From NCBI RefSeq assembly GCF_009720835.1, contig NZ_WNKZ01000038.1, positions 1 through 53,887 of the forward strand: a stretch of DNA of 53,887 nt, in the 5' to 3' direction. The stretch is from Pseudoduganella buxea. GTDB lineage: Bacteria > Pseudomonadota > Gammaproteobacteria > Burkholderiales > Burkholderiaceae_D. Shown one piece after another: positions 19,356 through 28,383 of this stretch. A program made the translations under genes and the position numbers. The first letter of the stretch is position 1. Each line of letters begins with the position of its first letter. Under the pieces are notes generated by a model. That model was not told where the DNA came from. It saw nothing but the letters and a program-made list of their open reading frames with translations, and made no database searches.

Positions 19356-21041
19356 TTAGTTCTTGTTATCGAACTTGGCCTTCAGCAGTGCGCCCAGGCT
19401 GGTGGTGCCCGAAGCGGCGCTGCTGTCCGATGCCATCTTCTGCATCTGCTCGGCGGTCTCGGCGTTGTCCTTGGCCTTGATCGACAGCTGGATGCTGCGA
19501 GCCTTGCGGTCGATGTTGATGACCAGGGCTTCGACGGAATCGCCGACCTTCAGGTGCGTACCGGCATCTTCCACGCGGTCGCGGGAGATTTCGGAAGCGC
19601 GCAGGTAGCCTTCGACTTCTTCGGACAGGGCGATGACGGCGCCTTTCGGCTCAACCGACTTGACGGTACCGGTCACCAGCGAGCCCTTGTCGTTCATGGC
19701 TGCGAAGTTGTTGAACGGGTCGCCTTCCAGCTGCTTCACGCCCAGGGAGACGCGCTCGCGCTCGACGTCGATGGCCAGAACGATGGCTTCCAGCTCGTCG
19801 CCCTTCTTGAACTTGCGCACGGCTTCTTCGCCAGCTTCGGTCCAGGACAGGTCGGACAGGTGCACCAGGCCGTCGATGTTGCCGGCCAGGCCGATGAACA
19901 CGCCGAAATCGGTGATCGACTTGATCGCGCCACGGACTTTGTCGCCCTTCTTATGGGTGACACCGAAGTCGTCCCAAGGGTTGGCCTTGCACTGCTTCAT
20001 GCCCAGCGAGATACGACGACGCTCTTCGTCGATTTCCAGGACCATGACTTCGACTTCGTCGCCCAGCTGGACAACTTTGTTCGGTGCCACGTTCTTGTTG
20101 GTCCAGTCCATTTCCGACACGTGGACCAGGCCTTCGATACCTTGCTCGACTTCAACGAACGCGCCGTAGTCGGTCAGGTTCGTCACTTTACCGAACAGGC
20201 GGGTGCCTTGTGGGTAACGACGGGACAGACCGGTCCATGGATCGTCGCCCAGCTGCTTCACGCCCAGCGAAACGCGGTTCTTTTCCTGATCGTACTTCAG
20301 GACCTTGGCGGTGATTTCCTGGCCAACCGTCAGCACTTCCGACGGGTGACGCACGCGACGCCATGCCAGGTCGGTGATGTGCAGCAGGCCGTCGATACCG
20401 CCCAGATCCACGAACGCGCCGTAGTCGGTGATGTTCTTGACGACGCCGGTCACGACCGTGCCTTCTTTCAGCGTTTCCATCAGTTTCTGACGCTCTTCGC
20501 CCATCGATGCTTCGATGACGGCGCGGCGGGACAGAACGACGTTGTTACGCTTGCGGTCCAGCTTGATAACCTTGAATTCGAGGGTCTTGCCTTCGAATGG
20601 GGTGGTGTCCTTGACTGGACGGGTGTCGACCAGCGAGCCCGGCAGGAACGCGCGGATGCCGTTGGTCAGAACGGTCAGGCCGCCCTTGACTTTGCCATTG
20701 ACGGTACCGGTGACGATCTCGCCCGATTCCATTGCTTTTTCCAGTGCCAGCCACGAAGCCAGACGCTTGGCTTTGTCGCGCGACAGGATGGTATCGCCGA
20801 AACCATTTTCCAGCGATTCGATGGCCACGGAAACGAAGTCACCAACTTTGACTTCCAGTTCGCCCTGGTCATTCTTGAATTCTTCAACAGGGATGAAAGC
20901 TTCCGATTTCAGGCCGGCGTTGACGATCACGAAATTGTGATCCAGACGCACGACTTCAGCGGAGATCACTTCGCCGGAGCGCATGTCCTGACGGGACAGG
21001 GACTCTTCGAAGAGGGCTGCGAAACTTTCCATATTAGACAT
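19356..21041 (-). CDS. rpsA: 30S ribosomal protein S1
   Basis: 561 aa, full length, with six S1 (OB-fold) repeats, for instance the [20 protein letters not shown] and [20 protein letters not shown] segments. It binds mRNA at the 30S subunit and helps initiation. Co-directional with cmk upstream and ihfB downstream (15 bases between rpsA stop and ihfB start). Codon use is visibly more biased than in neighbours, as expected for a highly expressed gene. Confidence 0.97.
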   Translation of the reverse strand: MSNMESFAALFEESLSRQDMRSGEVISAEVVRLDHNFVIVNAGLKSEAFIPVEEFKNDQGELEVKVGDFVSVAIESLENGFGDTILSRDKAKRLASWLALEKAMESGEIVTGTVNGKVKGGLTVLTNGIRAFLPGSLVDTRPVKDTTPFEGKTLEFKVIKLDRKRNNVVLSRRAVIEASMGEERQKLMETLKEGTVVTGVVKNITDYGAFVDLGGIDGLLHITDLAWRRVRHPSEVLTVGQEITAKVLKYDQEKNRVSLGVKQLGDDPWTGLSRRYPQGTRLFGKVTNLTDYGAFVEVEQGIEGLVHVSEMDWTNKNVAPNKVVQLGDEVEVMVLEIDEERRRISLGMKQCKANPWDDFGVTHKKGDKVRGAIKSITDFGVFIGLAGNIDGLVHLSDLSWTEAGEEAVRKFKKGDELEAIVLAIDVERERVSLGVKQLEGDPFNNFAAMNDKGSLVTGTVKSVEPKGAVIALSEEVEGYLRASEISRDRVEDAGTHLKVGDSVEALVINIDRKARSIQLSIKAKDNAETAEQMQKMASDSSAASGTTSLGALLKAKFDNKN

Positions 21042-21177
21042 ATTACTTCCAGGTTATCCAGCAAGGCTCGCAATAGGCGACTTCAGCTGGGTTAGAGGTT
21101 AAAGGAGGCCCAAACGACGCCAGCCAGACCTCCCCATACAACGCCGCGGCGGACAGAGCACGCGCACGGCACCACAC

Positions 21178-21846
21178 TTACTTCCCGACGGCCGCATACC
21201 AGTGCAGGACCTGCTCGACGGCCGCATCGACCGTCATGGCCGAGGTATCGAGCACATGCGCCCCCTCTGCAGGGACGAGAGGCGCTATGGCCCGCTGAGT
21301 ATCACGGTCGTCGCGCGCTTTCAAATCCATCAGGAGGTCGTCCATGTTAGCAGAAATTCCCTTGCCGATCAATTGCTTGTAGCGGCGATCCGCGCGCGCC
21401 TCGACACTTGCAGTCAGGAACACCTTTAATTGGGCGTTGGGAAAGATCACCGTGCCCATGTCGCGGCCGTCCGCCACCAGGCCGGGCGCCTTGCGAAAGC
21501 CCAGTTGCAGGGCGAACAGGGCCTGGCGCACGGCCGGCAGGGCGGCAATCTTCGACGCCGTATTGCCCACTTCTTCGGCGCGGATGGCGTCCGTGACGTT
21601 CTCGTTGGCCAGGAAGATGGCTTCGCCCGTGAAGCCGATGTGCAGGTGTTCGGCCAGTTTGGCCAGCGCATGCTCGTCGTTCAACGGCGTTTCGCGGCGC
21701 AGCGCCTGCAAGGCGGTGAGCCGATACAGGGCACCGGAATCGAGCAGGTGAAAACCGAGCTTGTCGGCCACTTTATGGGCAACAGTCCCCTTGCCCGAGG
21801 CAGTGGGACCGTCGATCGTGATGACGGGAATATTCGATGTAGGCAT
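21178..21846 (-). CDS. cmk: Cytidylate kinase
   Basis: 222 aa. P-loop GPTASGKGT at about 13-21, and [10 protein letters not shown] and RAxxR-type segments of bacterial CMP kinases, which phosphorylate CMP and dCMP. Between aroA and rpsA, the standard order. The gap to aroA carries a palindromic repeat pair. Confidence 0.95.
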   Translation of the reverse strand: MPTSNIPVITIDGPTASGKGTVAHKVADKLGFHLLDSGALYRLTALQALRRETPLNDEHALAKLAEHLHIGFTGEAIFLANENVTDAIRAEEVGNTASKIAALPAVRQALFALQLGFRKAPGLVADGRDMGTVIFPNAQLKVFLTASVEARADRRYKQLIGKGISANMDDLLMDLKARDDRDTQRAIAPLVPAEGAHVLDTSAMTVDAAVEQVLHWYAAVGK

Positions 21847-21886
21847 TGGCGGATTTTACTCCGCCGGGCTATCGAATAGTTGCTTC

Positions 21887-21953
21887 AAAAATGGGGACAG
21901 ACCCCATTTTCTGAGCAATGTTTCCCGAAAAATGGGGTCTGTCCCCATTTTTT
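21887..21953. repeat. Inverted pair of GGGGTCTGTCCCC palindromes (REP/BIME-like)
   Basis: AAAAATGGGGACAGACCCCA starts at 21887, and its inverse AAAAATGGGGTCTGTCCCCA starts at 21928, with 17 bases between the two elements. Each is a palindrome flanked by A- and T-runs, so each could fold on its own or the two could pair with each other. A further copy lies at 53238-53276 with the same left flank (ATGTT-CCCGAAAAATGGGG). They lie between cmk and aroA. Confidence 0.85.
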
Positions 21954-21959
21954 AGGCAA

Positions 21960-23324
21960 TTAATATTTGGCGTCGTGGGCGATGCCGGCGAAGGCGGTGA
22001 AGTAGTCGGGGAAGGTCTTGGCGACGCACTTCGGGTCGTTGATGCGCACCTGCGCGCCGCTGCGGGCGGCGCCATCGAGCGACGCGAGCGAGAAGCACAT
22101 GGCCATGCGGTGGTCGTCGTAGGTGTCGATGGTGGCGGCCGACAGCACCTTCGGCGGCGTCACCTTCAGGTAGTCGGCGCCCTCCTCCACCGTGGCGCCC
22201 AGCTTGCGCAGCTCGGTGGCCATGGCGGCGATGCGGTCGGTTTCCTTGACGCGCCAGCTGGCGATATTGCGCAGGGTGCTTGTGCCGTCCGCGTACAGGG
22301 CGGCAATGGCGATCGTCATGGCCGCGTCGGGGATGTGGTTAAAGTCCGCATCGATGGCCTTCAGCGGGCCTTTCGACTTGGCCTCGATCCAGTTGTCGCC
22401 CATCGTGATGTGTGCGCCCATCAGTTCCAGCGCGTGTACGAAGCGCACGTCGCCCTGGATCGAATCGCGGCCCACGCCTTCGACCCGCACCGGGCCGCCG
22501 GCAATCGCGCCGGCCGCCATGAAGTAGGAGGCCGACGAGGCATCGCCTTCGACGTGGATATTGCCCGGGCTCTGGTAGCGCTGGCCGGAGGCGATGGTGA
22601 ACGAGGCCCACTCGTCCTGCTCCACGGTGACGCCGAAGCGGCGCATCAGGTTCAGGGTGATCTGGATGTATGGCTTCGAAATGAGCTCGCCCTCGACTTC
22701 GATGGTGACGGCATGGCTGTGGGCCATCAGCGGTGCCACCATCAGCAAGGCGGTGAGGAACTGGCTCGACACGTTGCCGCGCACGGACAGCTTGCGGGTG
22801 TCGAAGGCACCGGTGCGGATGTGCAGCGGCGGGAAGCCGGGATTACCCGTGTACTCGATGGCCGCGCCGACGGCGTTCAATGCGTCGACCAGGTCGCCGA
22901 TGGGGCGCTCGTGCATGCGTGGCACGCCGTGCACCGTGTAGTCGCCGCCGATGACGGCCAGCGCCGCCGTCAGCGGGCGGATCGCCGTGCCGGCATTGCC
23001 CATGAAGAGGTCGGCCTGGCGGTTCGGGAAGCTGCCGTTGGCGCCCTGCACGCGGTGGATCGTGCGCGCCGTGCCGTTGACGGCTTCCTGCGGTTCTTCC
23101 GTCCACTCCACGCCCAGCGAGCGCAGCGCGGCCAGCATCACTTGCGTGTCGTCCGAGTCGAGCAGGTCGACGATCTTGGTTTCGCCCTCGGCCAGCGCAG
23201 CCAGCAGCAGGATCCTGTTGGAGATGCTTTTCGAGCCGGGCAGGCGCACGACGCCTTCCACGTGCATCACGGGCTGCAGGTCGATGAAGGGCGGATGCTC
23301 GGCGGGGGTGATCGGTTCGGCCAT
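21960..23324 (-). CDS. aroA: 3-phosphoshikimate 1-carboxyvinyltransferase (EPSP synthase)
   Basis: 454 aa. The PLP-free EPSP synthase signatures are present: [20 protein letters not shown] near residues 28-47 and [14 protein letters not shown] around 110-123; the Lys in PGSKS and the RPL segment bind shikimate-3-phosphate and PEP. Sixth step of the shikimate pathway. The gene is 20 bases downstream of tyrA in the same direction, part of the aromatic block. Confidence 0.96.
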   Translation of the reverse strand: MAEPITPAEHPPFIDLQPVMHVEGVVRLPGSKSISNRILLLAALAEGETKIVDLLDSDDTQVMLAALRSLGVEWTEEPQEAVNGTARTIHRVQGANGSFPNRQADLFMGNAGTAIRPLTAALAVIGGDYTVHGVPRMHERPIGDLVDALNAVGAAIEYTGNPGFPPLHIRTGAFDTRKLSVRGNVSSQFLTALLMVAPLMAHSHAVTIEVEGELISKPYIQITLNLMRRFGVTVEQDEWASFTIASGQRYQSPGNIHVEGDASSASYFMAAGAIAGGPVRVEGVGRDSIQGDVRFVHALELMGAHITMGDNWIEAKSKGPLKAIDADFNHIPDAAMTIAIAALYADGTSTLRNIASWRVKETDRIAAMATELRKLGATVEEGADYLKVTPPKVLSAATIDTYDDHRMAMCFSLASLDGAARSGAQVRINDPKCVAKTFPDYFTAFAGIAHDAKY

Positions 23325-23344
23325 GGTGTTCTCTCTTCTATCTT

Positions 23345-24244
23345 CTATTCTGCGTTGTCAATCGGTTGCGGCGCTTCGGCCGCCTCGATGGCCTCGATCC
23401 ACTGCCGGCGCGCGCGCTGCGCATTGCCGTACACGGCTTCGAGGGTGGCGCCGTCGCCCGCGGCCAGGCGCGCGCGCAGGTGGGCCAGTTGGGTCATGTA
23501 GGCGTCCAGTTCGGCCAGCAGCGCGCCCTGGTTGGCCAGGCTGATGTCGCGCCACATCTCGGGCGAGCTGCCGGCGATGCGGGTGAAGTCCCGGAAGCCG
23601 CTGGCGGCATACTGGAACAGCAGGTCGGCATGGGCCTTGTTGGCGATATCGTCCACCAGCGCGTAGGCCAGCAGGTGCGGCAGGTGGCTGACGGCGGCGA
23701 AGACCTTGTCGTGTTCTTCGGGGGTCAGGCGGTGGATCACGGCGCCGCAGGCGCGCCACGCGCCGGCGACCCGCTCCACTTGCGCCGCGCCGTTTTCCGG
23801 CAGGGGTGTCAGCACGAACTTCTTGCCGATGTACAAGTCGTCGATGGCGGCATCGGGCCCGTTGGTCTCTCGCCCGGCGATGGGGTGGCCTGGCACGAAC
23901 TGCGCCACCTTGCCGCCAAGGGCGGCGCGCGCGGCGGCGACGACATCGGCCTTGGTGCTGCCGGCATCGGTGACGACGGTGCCCGGCCCCAGGTGCGGCG
24001 CCAGCGCGGCCAGGATGCGCCGCGTCTGCGCCACGGGGGCGGCCAGCAGCACCAGGTCGGCGCCGGCCACCGCGTCAAAGCTCGTGGCCACTTCGTCGAC
24101 AATGCCCAGCGCCAGCGCCCGTTCGCCGTAGGCTGGCGAGCGCTCGATGCCGACGATACGGCGCACGGCGCCGGCCTTCTTCAGCGCGCGCGCGAACGAG
24201 CCGCCGATCAGGCCGACGCCGACGACGACCAAGTTATCGACCAT
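23345..24244 (-). CDS. tyrA: Prephenate (or arogenate) dehydrogenase
   Basis: 299 aa. N-terminal Rossmann [17 protein letters not shown], then GHPIAGRE and the helical C-terminal dimer domain typical of monofunctional TyrA. It makes 4-hydroxyphenylpyruvate for tyrosine. The start at 24244 ([12 protein letters not shown]) matches the usual family N-terminus; a GTG at 24265, overlapping hisC by 11 bases and preceded by GGAG, is an alternative. Lies between hisC and aroA. Confidence 0.93.
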   Translation of the reverse strand: MVDNLVVVGVGLIGGSFARALKKAGAVRRIVGIERSPAYGERALALGIVDEVATSFDAVAGADLVLLAAPVAQTRRILAALAPHLGPGTVVTDAGSTKADVVAAARAALGGKVAQFVPGHPIAGRETNGPDAAIDDLYIGKKFVLTPLPENGAAQVERVAGAWRACGAVIHRLTPEEHDKVFAAVSHLPHLLAYALVDDIANKAHADLLFQYAASGFRDFTRIAGSSPEMWRDISLANQGALLAELDAYMTQLAHLRARLAAGDGATLEAVYGNAQRARRQWIEAIEAAEAPQPIDNAE

Positions 24245-24254
24245 GATGATGGGG

Positions 24255-25391
24255 TCAGTCCGCACGATTCTCCGCCAGCGCCTTTTGCAAGGCAGCGATC
24301 AATACCGCGTTCTCCTGCGGCAGGCCGATGGAAATGCGCAGCCACTCGGGCAGGCCGTAGTTGCCGACCGGGCGCACGATGACGCCCTGCTTCAAGAGCG
24401 CCAGGTTGACGCGGGCGCCCGCCGCCAGGTCCTTGCCCATCTTGACGAGCACGAAATTGCCGTGCGACGGCACGTACTCCAGGCCCATCTGCTCGAAGGC
24501 CTCGACGAACTGGCGATAGCCTGCCGTGTTGTTGCGCGCACTCTTCTCCAGGAACTCGCTGTCGTTCAGGGCCGCGATTGCCGCCGCCTGCGCCAGGGAA
24601 TTGACGTTGAAGGGCTGGCGGATGCGGTTCATCAGGTCCGTCAGCGCCGGCTGGGCCAGGCCGAAGCCCACGCGCAGGCCCGCCAGGCCATAGGCCTTCG
24701 AGAAGGTGCGCGACACCAGCAGGTTCGGATACTCGCGCACCCAGGCGGCCGACTCGTACTGGTCTTCCTCGTTGAGGAATTCGTTGTAGGCCTCGTCCAG
24801 CACGACGACGACGTTGGCCGGCACCTTCTTCAGGAAGGCTTCGATCTGCTCGCCGGGCACGAAGGTGCCGGTCGGGTTGTTCGGGTTGGCGATGAAGACC
24901 AGGCGCGTGTCCTCGTCGATGGCGTCCAGCATGGCATCCAGGTCATGGCCGTAGTTCGACGCCGGCACGACGATATGGCGCGCGCCGATGCCCTGGGTGG
25001 CCAGCGCGTAGACGGCGAACGAATACTGCGAGTACACCACGGCCTGGCCCTTCTCGACGAAGGCGTGGGCGGCGATTTCCAGGATGTCGTTCGAGCCGTT
25101 GCCCAGGGTGATCCATTCCATCGGCACGTCGTAGCGTTTCGCCAGCGCCTGTTTCAATTCGAAGCCGTTGGCGTCCGGGTAGCGTCCCAGCTCGGCTGCG
25201 GCCTTGGCCATGGCCGCCTTGGCCGATTCGGGCACGCCGAACGGATTTTCGTTCGAGGCCAGCTTGACGATGGCGTCTTCCTCGAGGCCGAACTCGCGCG
25301 CCACTTCGGAAATGGGTTTGCCGGCCTGGTAGGGAGCGATGGCGCGGACGTAGGTTGGGCCGAAATGCAGAGGACCGGATTGATTGGACAT
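24255..25391 (-). CDS. hisC: Histidinol-phosphate aminotransferase
   Basis: 378 aa fold-type I PLP enzyme: NPNNPTG around 212-218, DEAYNEF, and the PLP lysine in SRTFSKAYGLAGLRVGF. The IRPYQAG-like start (VRAIAPYQAGKPISEVAREF) supports HisC. It lies outside a his operon, between pheA and tyrA, where such enzymes may also transaminate aromatic ketoacids; this dual role is inference from context. Confidence 0.94.
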   Translation of the reverse strand: MSNQSGPLHFGPTYVRAIAPYQAGKPISEVAREFGLEEDAIVKLASNENPFGVPESAKAAMAKAAAELGRYPDANGFELKQALAKRYDVPMEWITLGNGSNDILEIAAHAFVEKGQAVVYSQYSFAVYALATQGIGARHIVVPASNYGHDLDAMLDAIDEDTRLVFIANPNNPTGTFVPGEQIEAFLKKVPANVVVVLDEAYNEFLNEEDQYESAAWVREYPNLLVSRTFSKAYGLAGLRVGFGLAQPALTDLMNRIRQPFNVNSLAQAAAIAALNDSEFLEKSARNNTAGYRQFVEAFEQMGLEYVPSHGNFVLVKMGKDLAAGARVNLALLKQGVIVRPVGNYGLPEWLRISIGLPQENAVLIAALQKALAENRAD

Positions 25392-25413
25392 GGATTCTCT
25401 CTTTATATTAAGT

Positions 25414-26487
25414 TCAGGTCAGGCTGGTCGGGTAGGAGCCCAGCACTTTGAAGAAGGCGGCGTTGCCCTTGAGTTCGTCCAACGCCTGCGACACGGACGG
25501 GTTCTGTACGTGGCCTTCGATATCGACATAAAAATAGTACTCCCACGTGCCGACCCGTGCCGGGCGCGACTCGAAGCGCGTCATCGACACGCCATGCTTG
25601 GCCAGGGGCGCCAGCAGCTGGTAGACGGCGCCGGCCTTGTTCGGCACGGCCAGCACCAGCGACGTGTGGTCGCTGCCGGAAGGCCCCGGCTGCAGCTTGC
25701 CGACGATGGCGAAGCGGGTGCGGTTGTGCGGGTCGTCCTGGATATGGCCCTTGACGACGCCCAGGCTGTACTGCATGCCGGCGATCTCGCTGGCGATGGC
25801 GGCAATCGTCGGGTCCAGGCTGGCCATGCGGGCCGCCTCGGCGTTCGACGCGACGGCGCGCCGCTCGATGTGCGGGTAGTGCTGGTTCAGCCATACCTGG
25901 CACTGGGCCAGCGCCTGCGAGTGGGCGCAGATGGCTGTAACGCCATCCATCGCACCCGTCTTGCTCATCAGGCTGTGGTGCACGGCAATGGCCACCTCGC
26001 CGCTGATGATCAGGGGCGTCTGCAGCATCAGGTCGAGCGTGCGGTTGATCGCCCCTTCGGACGAGTTCTCGACCGGCACCACGCCGAAATCGGCGGTGCC
26101 GGCCTCGGTGGCGCGGAACACTTCGTCAATGGAAGCGCAAGGCAGGCCTTCGACGGCGCGGCCGAACTGCTGGTACACGGCCTGCTCGCTGAAGGTGCCG
26201 ACCGGGCCAAGATAGGCCACGGTGACGCGCTTTTCCAGCGCGCGGCAGGCCGACATCACCTCGCGGAAAATGGTCTGCACTTCGGCATTGCCGAGCGGGC
26301 CGGGGTTGCGTTCGGCCACGCCGCGCAGCACCTGGGCCTCGCGCTCGGGACGGAACACGGGCGCGTTGGTCTCGGCCTTTACGTGGCCCACTTCCTGGGC
26401 CACCTGGGCGCGCTGGTTCAATAGCGCGAGGATCTGCGCGTCGATCGAATCGATCTTTTCGCGCAGGGGTTTCAGTTTGTCTGTCAT
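25414..26487 (-). CDS. pheA: Bifunctional chorismate mutase/prephenate dehydratase (P-protein)
   Basis: 357 aa. An AroQ-type chorismate mutase domain (about 1-90, LREKIDSIDAQILALLNQRA), a prephenate dehydratase domain starting YLGPVGTFSEQAVYQQFG (about 96), and a C-terminal ACT domain with the Phe-binding ESRP motif (SMTRFESRPARVG). Converts chorismate to phenylpyruvate, with feedback by phenylalanine expected from the ACT domain. Between serC and hisC. Confidence 0.96.
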   Translation of the reverse strand: MTDKLKPLREKIDSIDAQILALLNQRAQVAQEVGHVKAETNAPVFRPEREAQVLRGVAERNPGPLGNAEVQTIFREVMSACRALEKRVTVAYLGPVGTFSEQAVYQQFGRAVEGLPCASIDEVFRATEAGTADFGVVPVENSSEGAINRTLDLMLQTPLIISGEVAIAVHHSLMSKTGAMDGVTAICAHSQALAQCQVWLNQHYPHIERRAVASNAEAARMASLDPTIAAIASEIAGMQYSLGVVKGHIQDDPHNRTRFAIVGKLQPGPSGSDHTSLVLAVPNKAGAVYQLLAPLAKHGVSMTRFESRPARVGTWEYYFYVDIEGHVQNPSVSQALDELKGNAAFFKVLGSYPTSLT

Positions 26488-26575
26488 GGTTGGCTTTGAT
26501 CTGGTGCTGAAGTGTGGCCGTAGTCGCCGGCAGGGCTCGAAAAAAGCGCGAGCTGGCTATGATCAGCCTCTCCCA

Positions 26576-26628
26576 GGTGATGGCTTGCAAGCCATCACCG
26601 CTCGGCCGGCTAGGAGCGGTGCTCCTAG
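26576..26628. repeat. Two adjacent perfect hairpins between serC and pheA
   Basis: A 24-base perfect palindrome occupies 26576-26599 (GGTGATGGCTTG and its complement), and an 8-bp stem with a 3-base loop (CTAGGAGC-GGT-GCTCCTAG) occupies 26610-26628, covering the serC stop codon (26625-26627). Neither is followed by a T-run, so an RNA-processing or stability role, or an attenuating structure between the genes, is as likely as termination. Confidence 0.75.
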
Positions 26629-27725
26629 AAACCCCGGCCTCGCCCAGCGAATTCGTTCAGGTAATCGACCAGCGCCTGTACGCCTTCGATCGGCATCGCA
26701 TTGTAGATGGATGCGCGCATGCCGCCGACGGACTTGTGGCCCTTCAGCTGCAGCAGGCCGCGCGCTTTGGCGCCGGCCAGGAATGCTTCGTTCTTGCTTT
26801 CGTCGCGCAGGTAGAACGGTACGTTCATGCGCGAACGATAGGCTGGCGCGACGCGGTTCTGGTAGAAGTCGTCGGCGTCCAGGGCCGCGTACAGCAGCCG
26901 GGCTTTTTCGATATTCTTGCGTTCCATCGCCGCGATGCCGCCCTGCTGCTTGAGCCAGCGGAACACCAGCCCGGCGATATAGATGCCGTAGGTGGGCGGC
27001 GTGTTGTACATCGATTCGTTGTCGGCGACGTTCCTGAAGTCGAAGGCGGACGGGCAGAACGGCAGTGCATGGCCGATCAGGTCCTCGCGCACGATGACGA
27101 CGGTGACGCCGGCCGGGCCGATATTCTTCTGCGCGCCGCCGAAGATCAGGCCGTATTTCGACACGTCGACCTGGCGCGACAGGATGTGCGAGGACATGTC
27201 CGCCACGATGGGCACGCCGGCCGGCGCGTCCGGCACGAAGTCGATCTCGACGCCGTCGATGGTCTCGTTGGTGCACAGGTGCAGGTAGGCCGCGTCTGGT
27301 GTCAGGCGCCATTCGGACTGGGGCGGCACCGTCGTGAAGCCGGAGTCCTCGGCCGATGCGGCCACGTTGACGTTGGCGTAGCGGGCCGCTTCCTTGATCG
27401 ACTTGCCGGACCAGGAGCCGGTGCGAACGAAGTCGATGGTGGCCGGTTGCGCCTTGCGTCCCACTAGGTTCATCGGAATCACGGCGTTCTGCGACAGGCC
27501 GCCGCCCTGCATGAACAGGATGCGGTAGTTGTCCGGCACGTTCATCAGCTCGCGCAGGTCGCGTTCGGCCTCGCGGTAGATCGAGATGAACTCGGGACCG
27601 CGGTGACTCATCTCCATCACGGACATGCCGCTGCCGTGCCAGTCCAGCATTTCGGCGGCGGCCTGGCGCAGCACTTCCTTCGGCAGCACGGCCGGTCCGG
27701 CGGAGAAGTTGTAGATCGTTGTCAC
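26625..27725 (-). CDS. serC: Phosphoserine aminotransferase
   Basis: 366 aa. N-terminal [21 protein letters not shown] and the PLP lysine in [14 protein letters not shown] define SerC, which acts in serine (and pyridoxal phosphate) biosynthesis. It follows gyrA and the DUF2059 gene and precedes pheA, the standard betaproteobacterial order. Its stop codon lies in a hairpin. Confidence 0.96.
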   Translation of the reverse strand: MTTIYNFSAGPAVLPKEVLRQAAAEMLDWHGSGMSVMEMSHRGPEFISIYREAERDLRELMNVPDNYRILFMQGGGLSQNAVIPMNLVGRKAQPATIDFVRTGSWSGKSIKEAARYANVNVAASAEDSGFTTVPPQSEWRLTPDAAYLHLCTNETIDGVEIDFVPDAPAGVPIVADMSSHILSRQVDVSKYGLIFGGAQKNIGPAGVTVVIVREDLIGHALPFCPSAFDFRNVADNESMYNTPPTYGIYIAGLVFRWLKQQGGIAAMERKNIEKARLLYAALDADDFYQNRVAPAYRSRMNVPFYLRDESKNEAFLAGAKARGLLQLKGHKSVGGMRASIYNAMPIEGVQALVDYLNEFAGRGRGF

Positions 27726-27738
27726 GACAGTCCTTTTC

Positions 27739-28302
27739 TCATTTGGCCTGCAGGTCCAGCATCAGTTGAGCCACGCGGGGCTCGACCACTTTCTGTCCGA
27801 TCTTCATGCCCTCGCCCATCAGTTGGGGCATCTTTTCCAGCGCCTTGGCGCCCACCGGCGTGCGGTAGAAGGCGGCCAGCTGGCGCATTTCGTCAGCCGT
27901 GAAGTGGCGCGCGTACAGGGGCACGATCTCGGCGACCATGTCCTCGACCAGGGTCGGGTCGTTGAACAGCTGCGTCATCACGGGGCCGACACTGGCCAGG
28001 CGCTTGTCGATGTCGGCCATGCGCTTGGCCCGTTCGGCTTCGCTCAGGTTGGGCGTTTTGCGCACGGTGGCCTCGGCGCTGGAACGCATCATCTGCGGCA
28101 TCTGCTCCGCCATCCTGCTGAACGCGTCGCCCACCAGCTTGCGGTAGTTCATCGAGTCGAGCAGGTCGCGCACGGCCTGGGCGGCGGCCGGGTCCGGGGC
28201 CGCTTGCGACGCGGCAGTTGCAGGCGCCGCGGCGGTTTGGGCCAGCGCGGGCGCGCCGGCAACACTGAAAGCGAAGCACAGGACAGCTGCGATTTTCTTC
28301 AT
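27739..28302 (-). CDS. DUF2059 domain periplasmic protein
   Basis: 187 aa with a cleavable signal peptide (ending PALAQ at about 22), an Ala/Pro-rich linker and a helical DUF2059-like region with [21 protein letters not shown] split by the family pattern (F/Y-T-x-x-E-M-x-x-L-x-x-F-Y-x-T-P). Function of the family is unknown. It lies 13 bases upstream of serC and downstream of gyrA on the same strand. Confidence 0.88.
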   Translation of the reverse strand: MKKIAAVLCFAFSVAGAPALAQTAAAPATAASQAAPDPAAAQAVRDLLDSMNYRKLVGDAFSRMAEQMPQMMRSSAEATVRKTPNLSEAERAKRMADIDKRLASVGPVMTQLFNDPTLVEDMVAEIVPLYARHFTADEMRQLAAFYRTPVGAKALEKMPQLMGEGMKIGQKVVEPRVAQLMLDLQAK

Positions 28303-28383
28303 ATGGTTATCTGTTTTCCGTTGGATTGGAACCGCAAAAACACCGCGGGCCCGGTCCGATGCATCGAACAGGGCCCGCCAGGA

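Noticed and set aside
19053..21095. Long open frame opposite rpsA and ihfB
   Set aside because: Antisense of two unquestionable genes; no ribosome site or domain.
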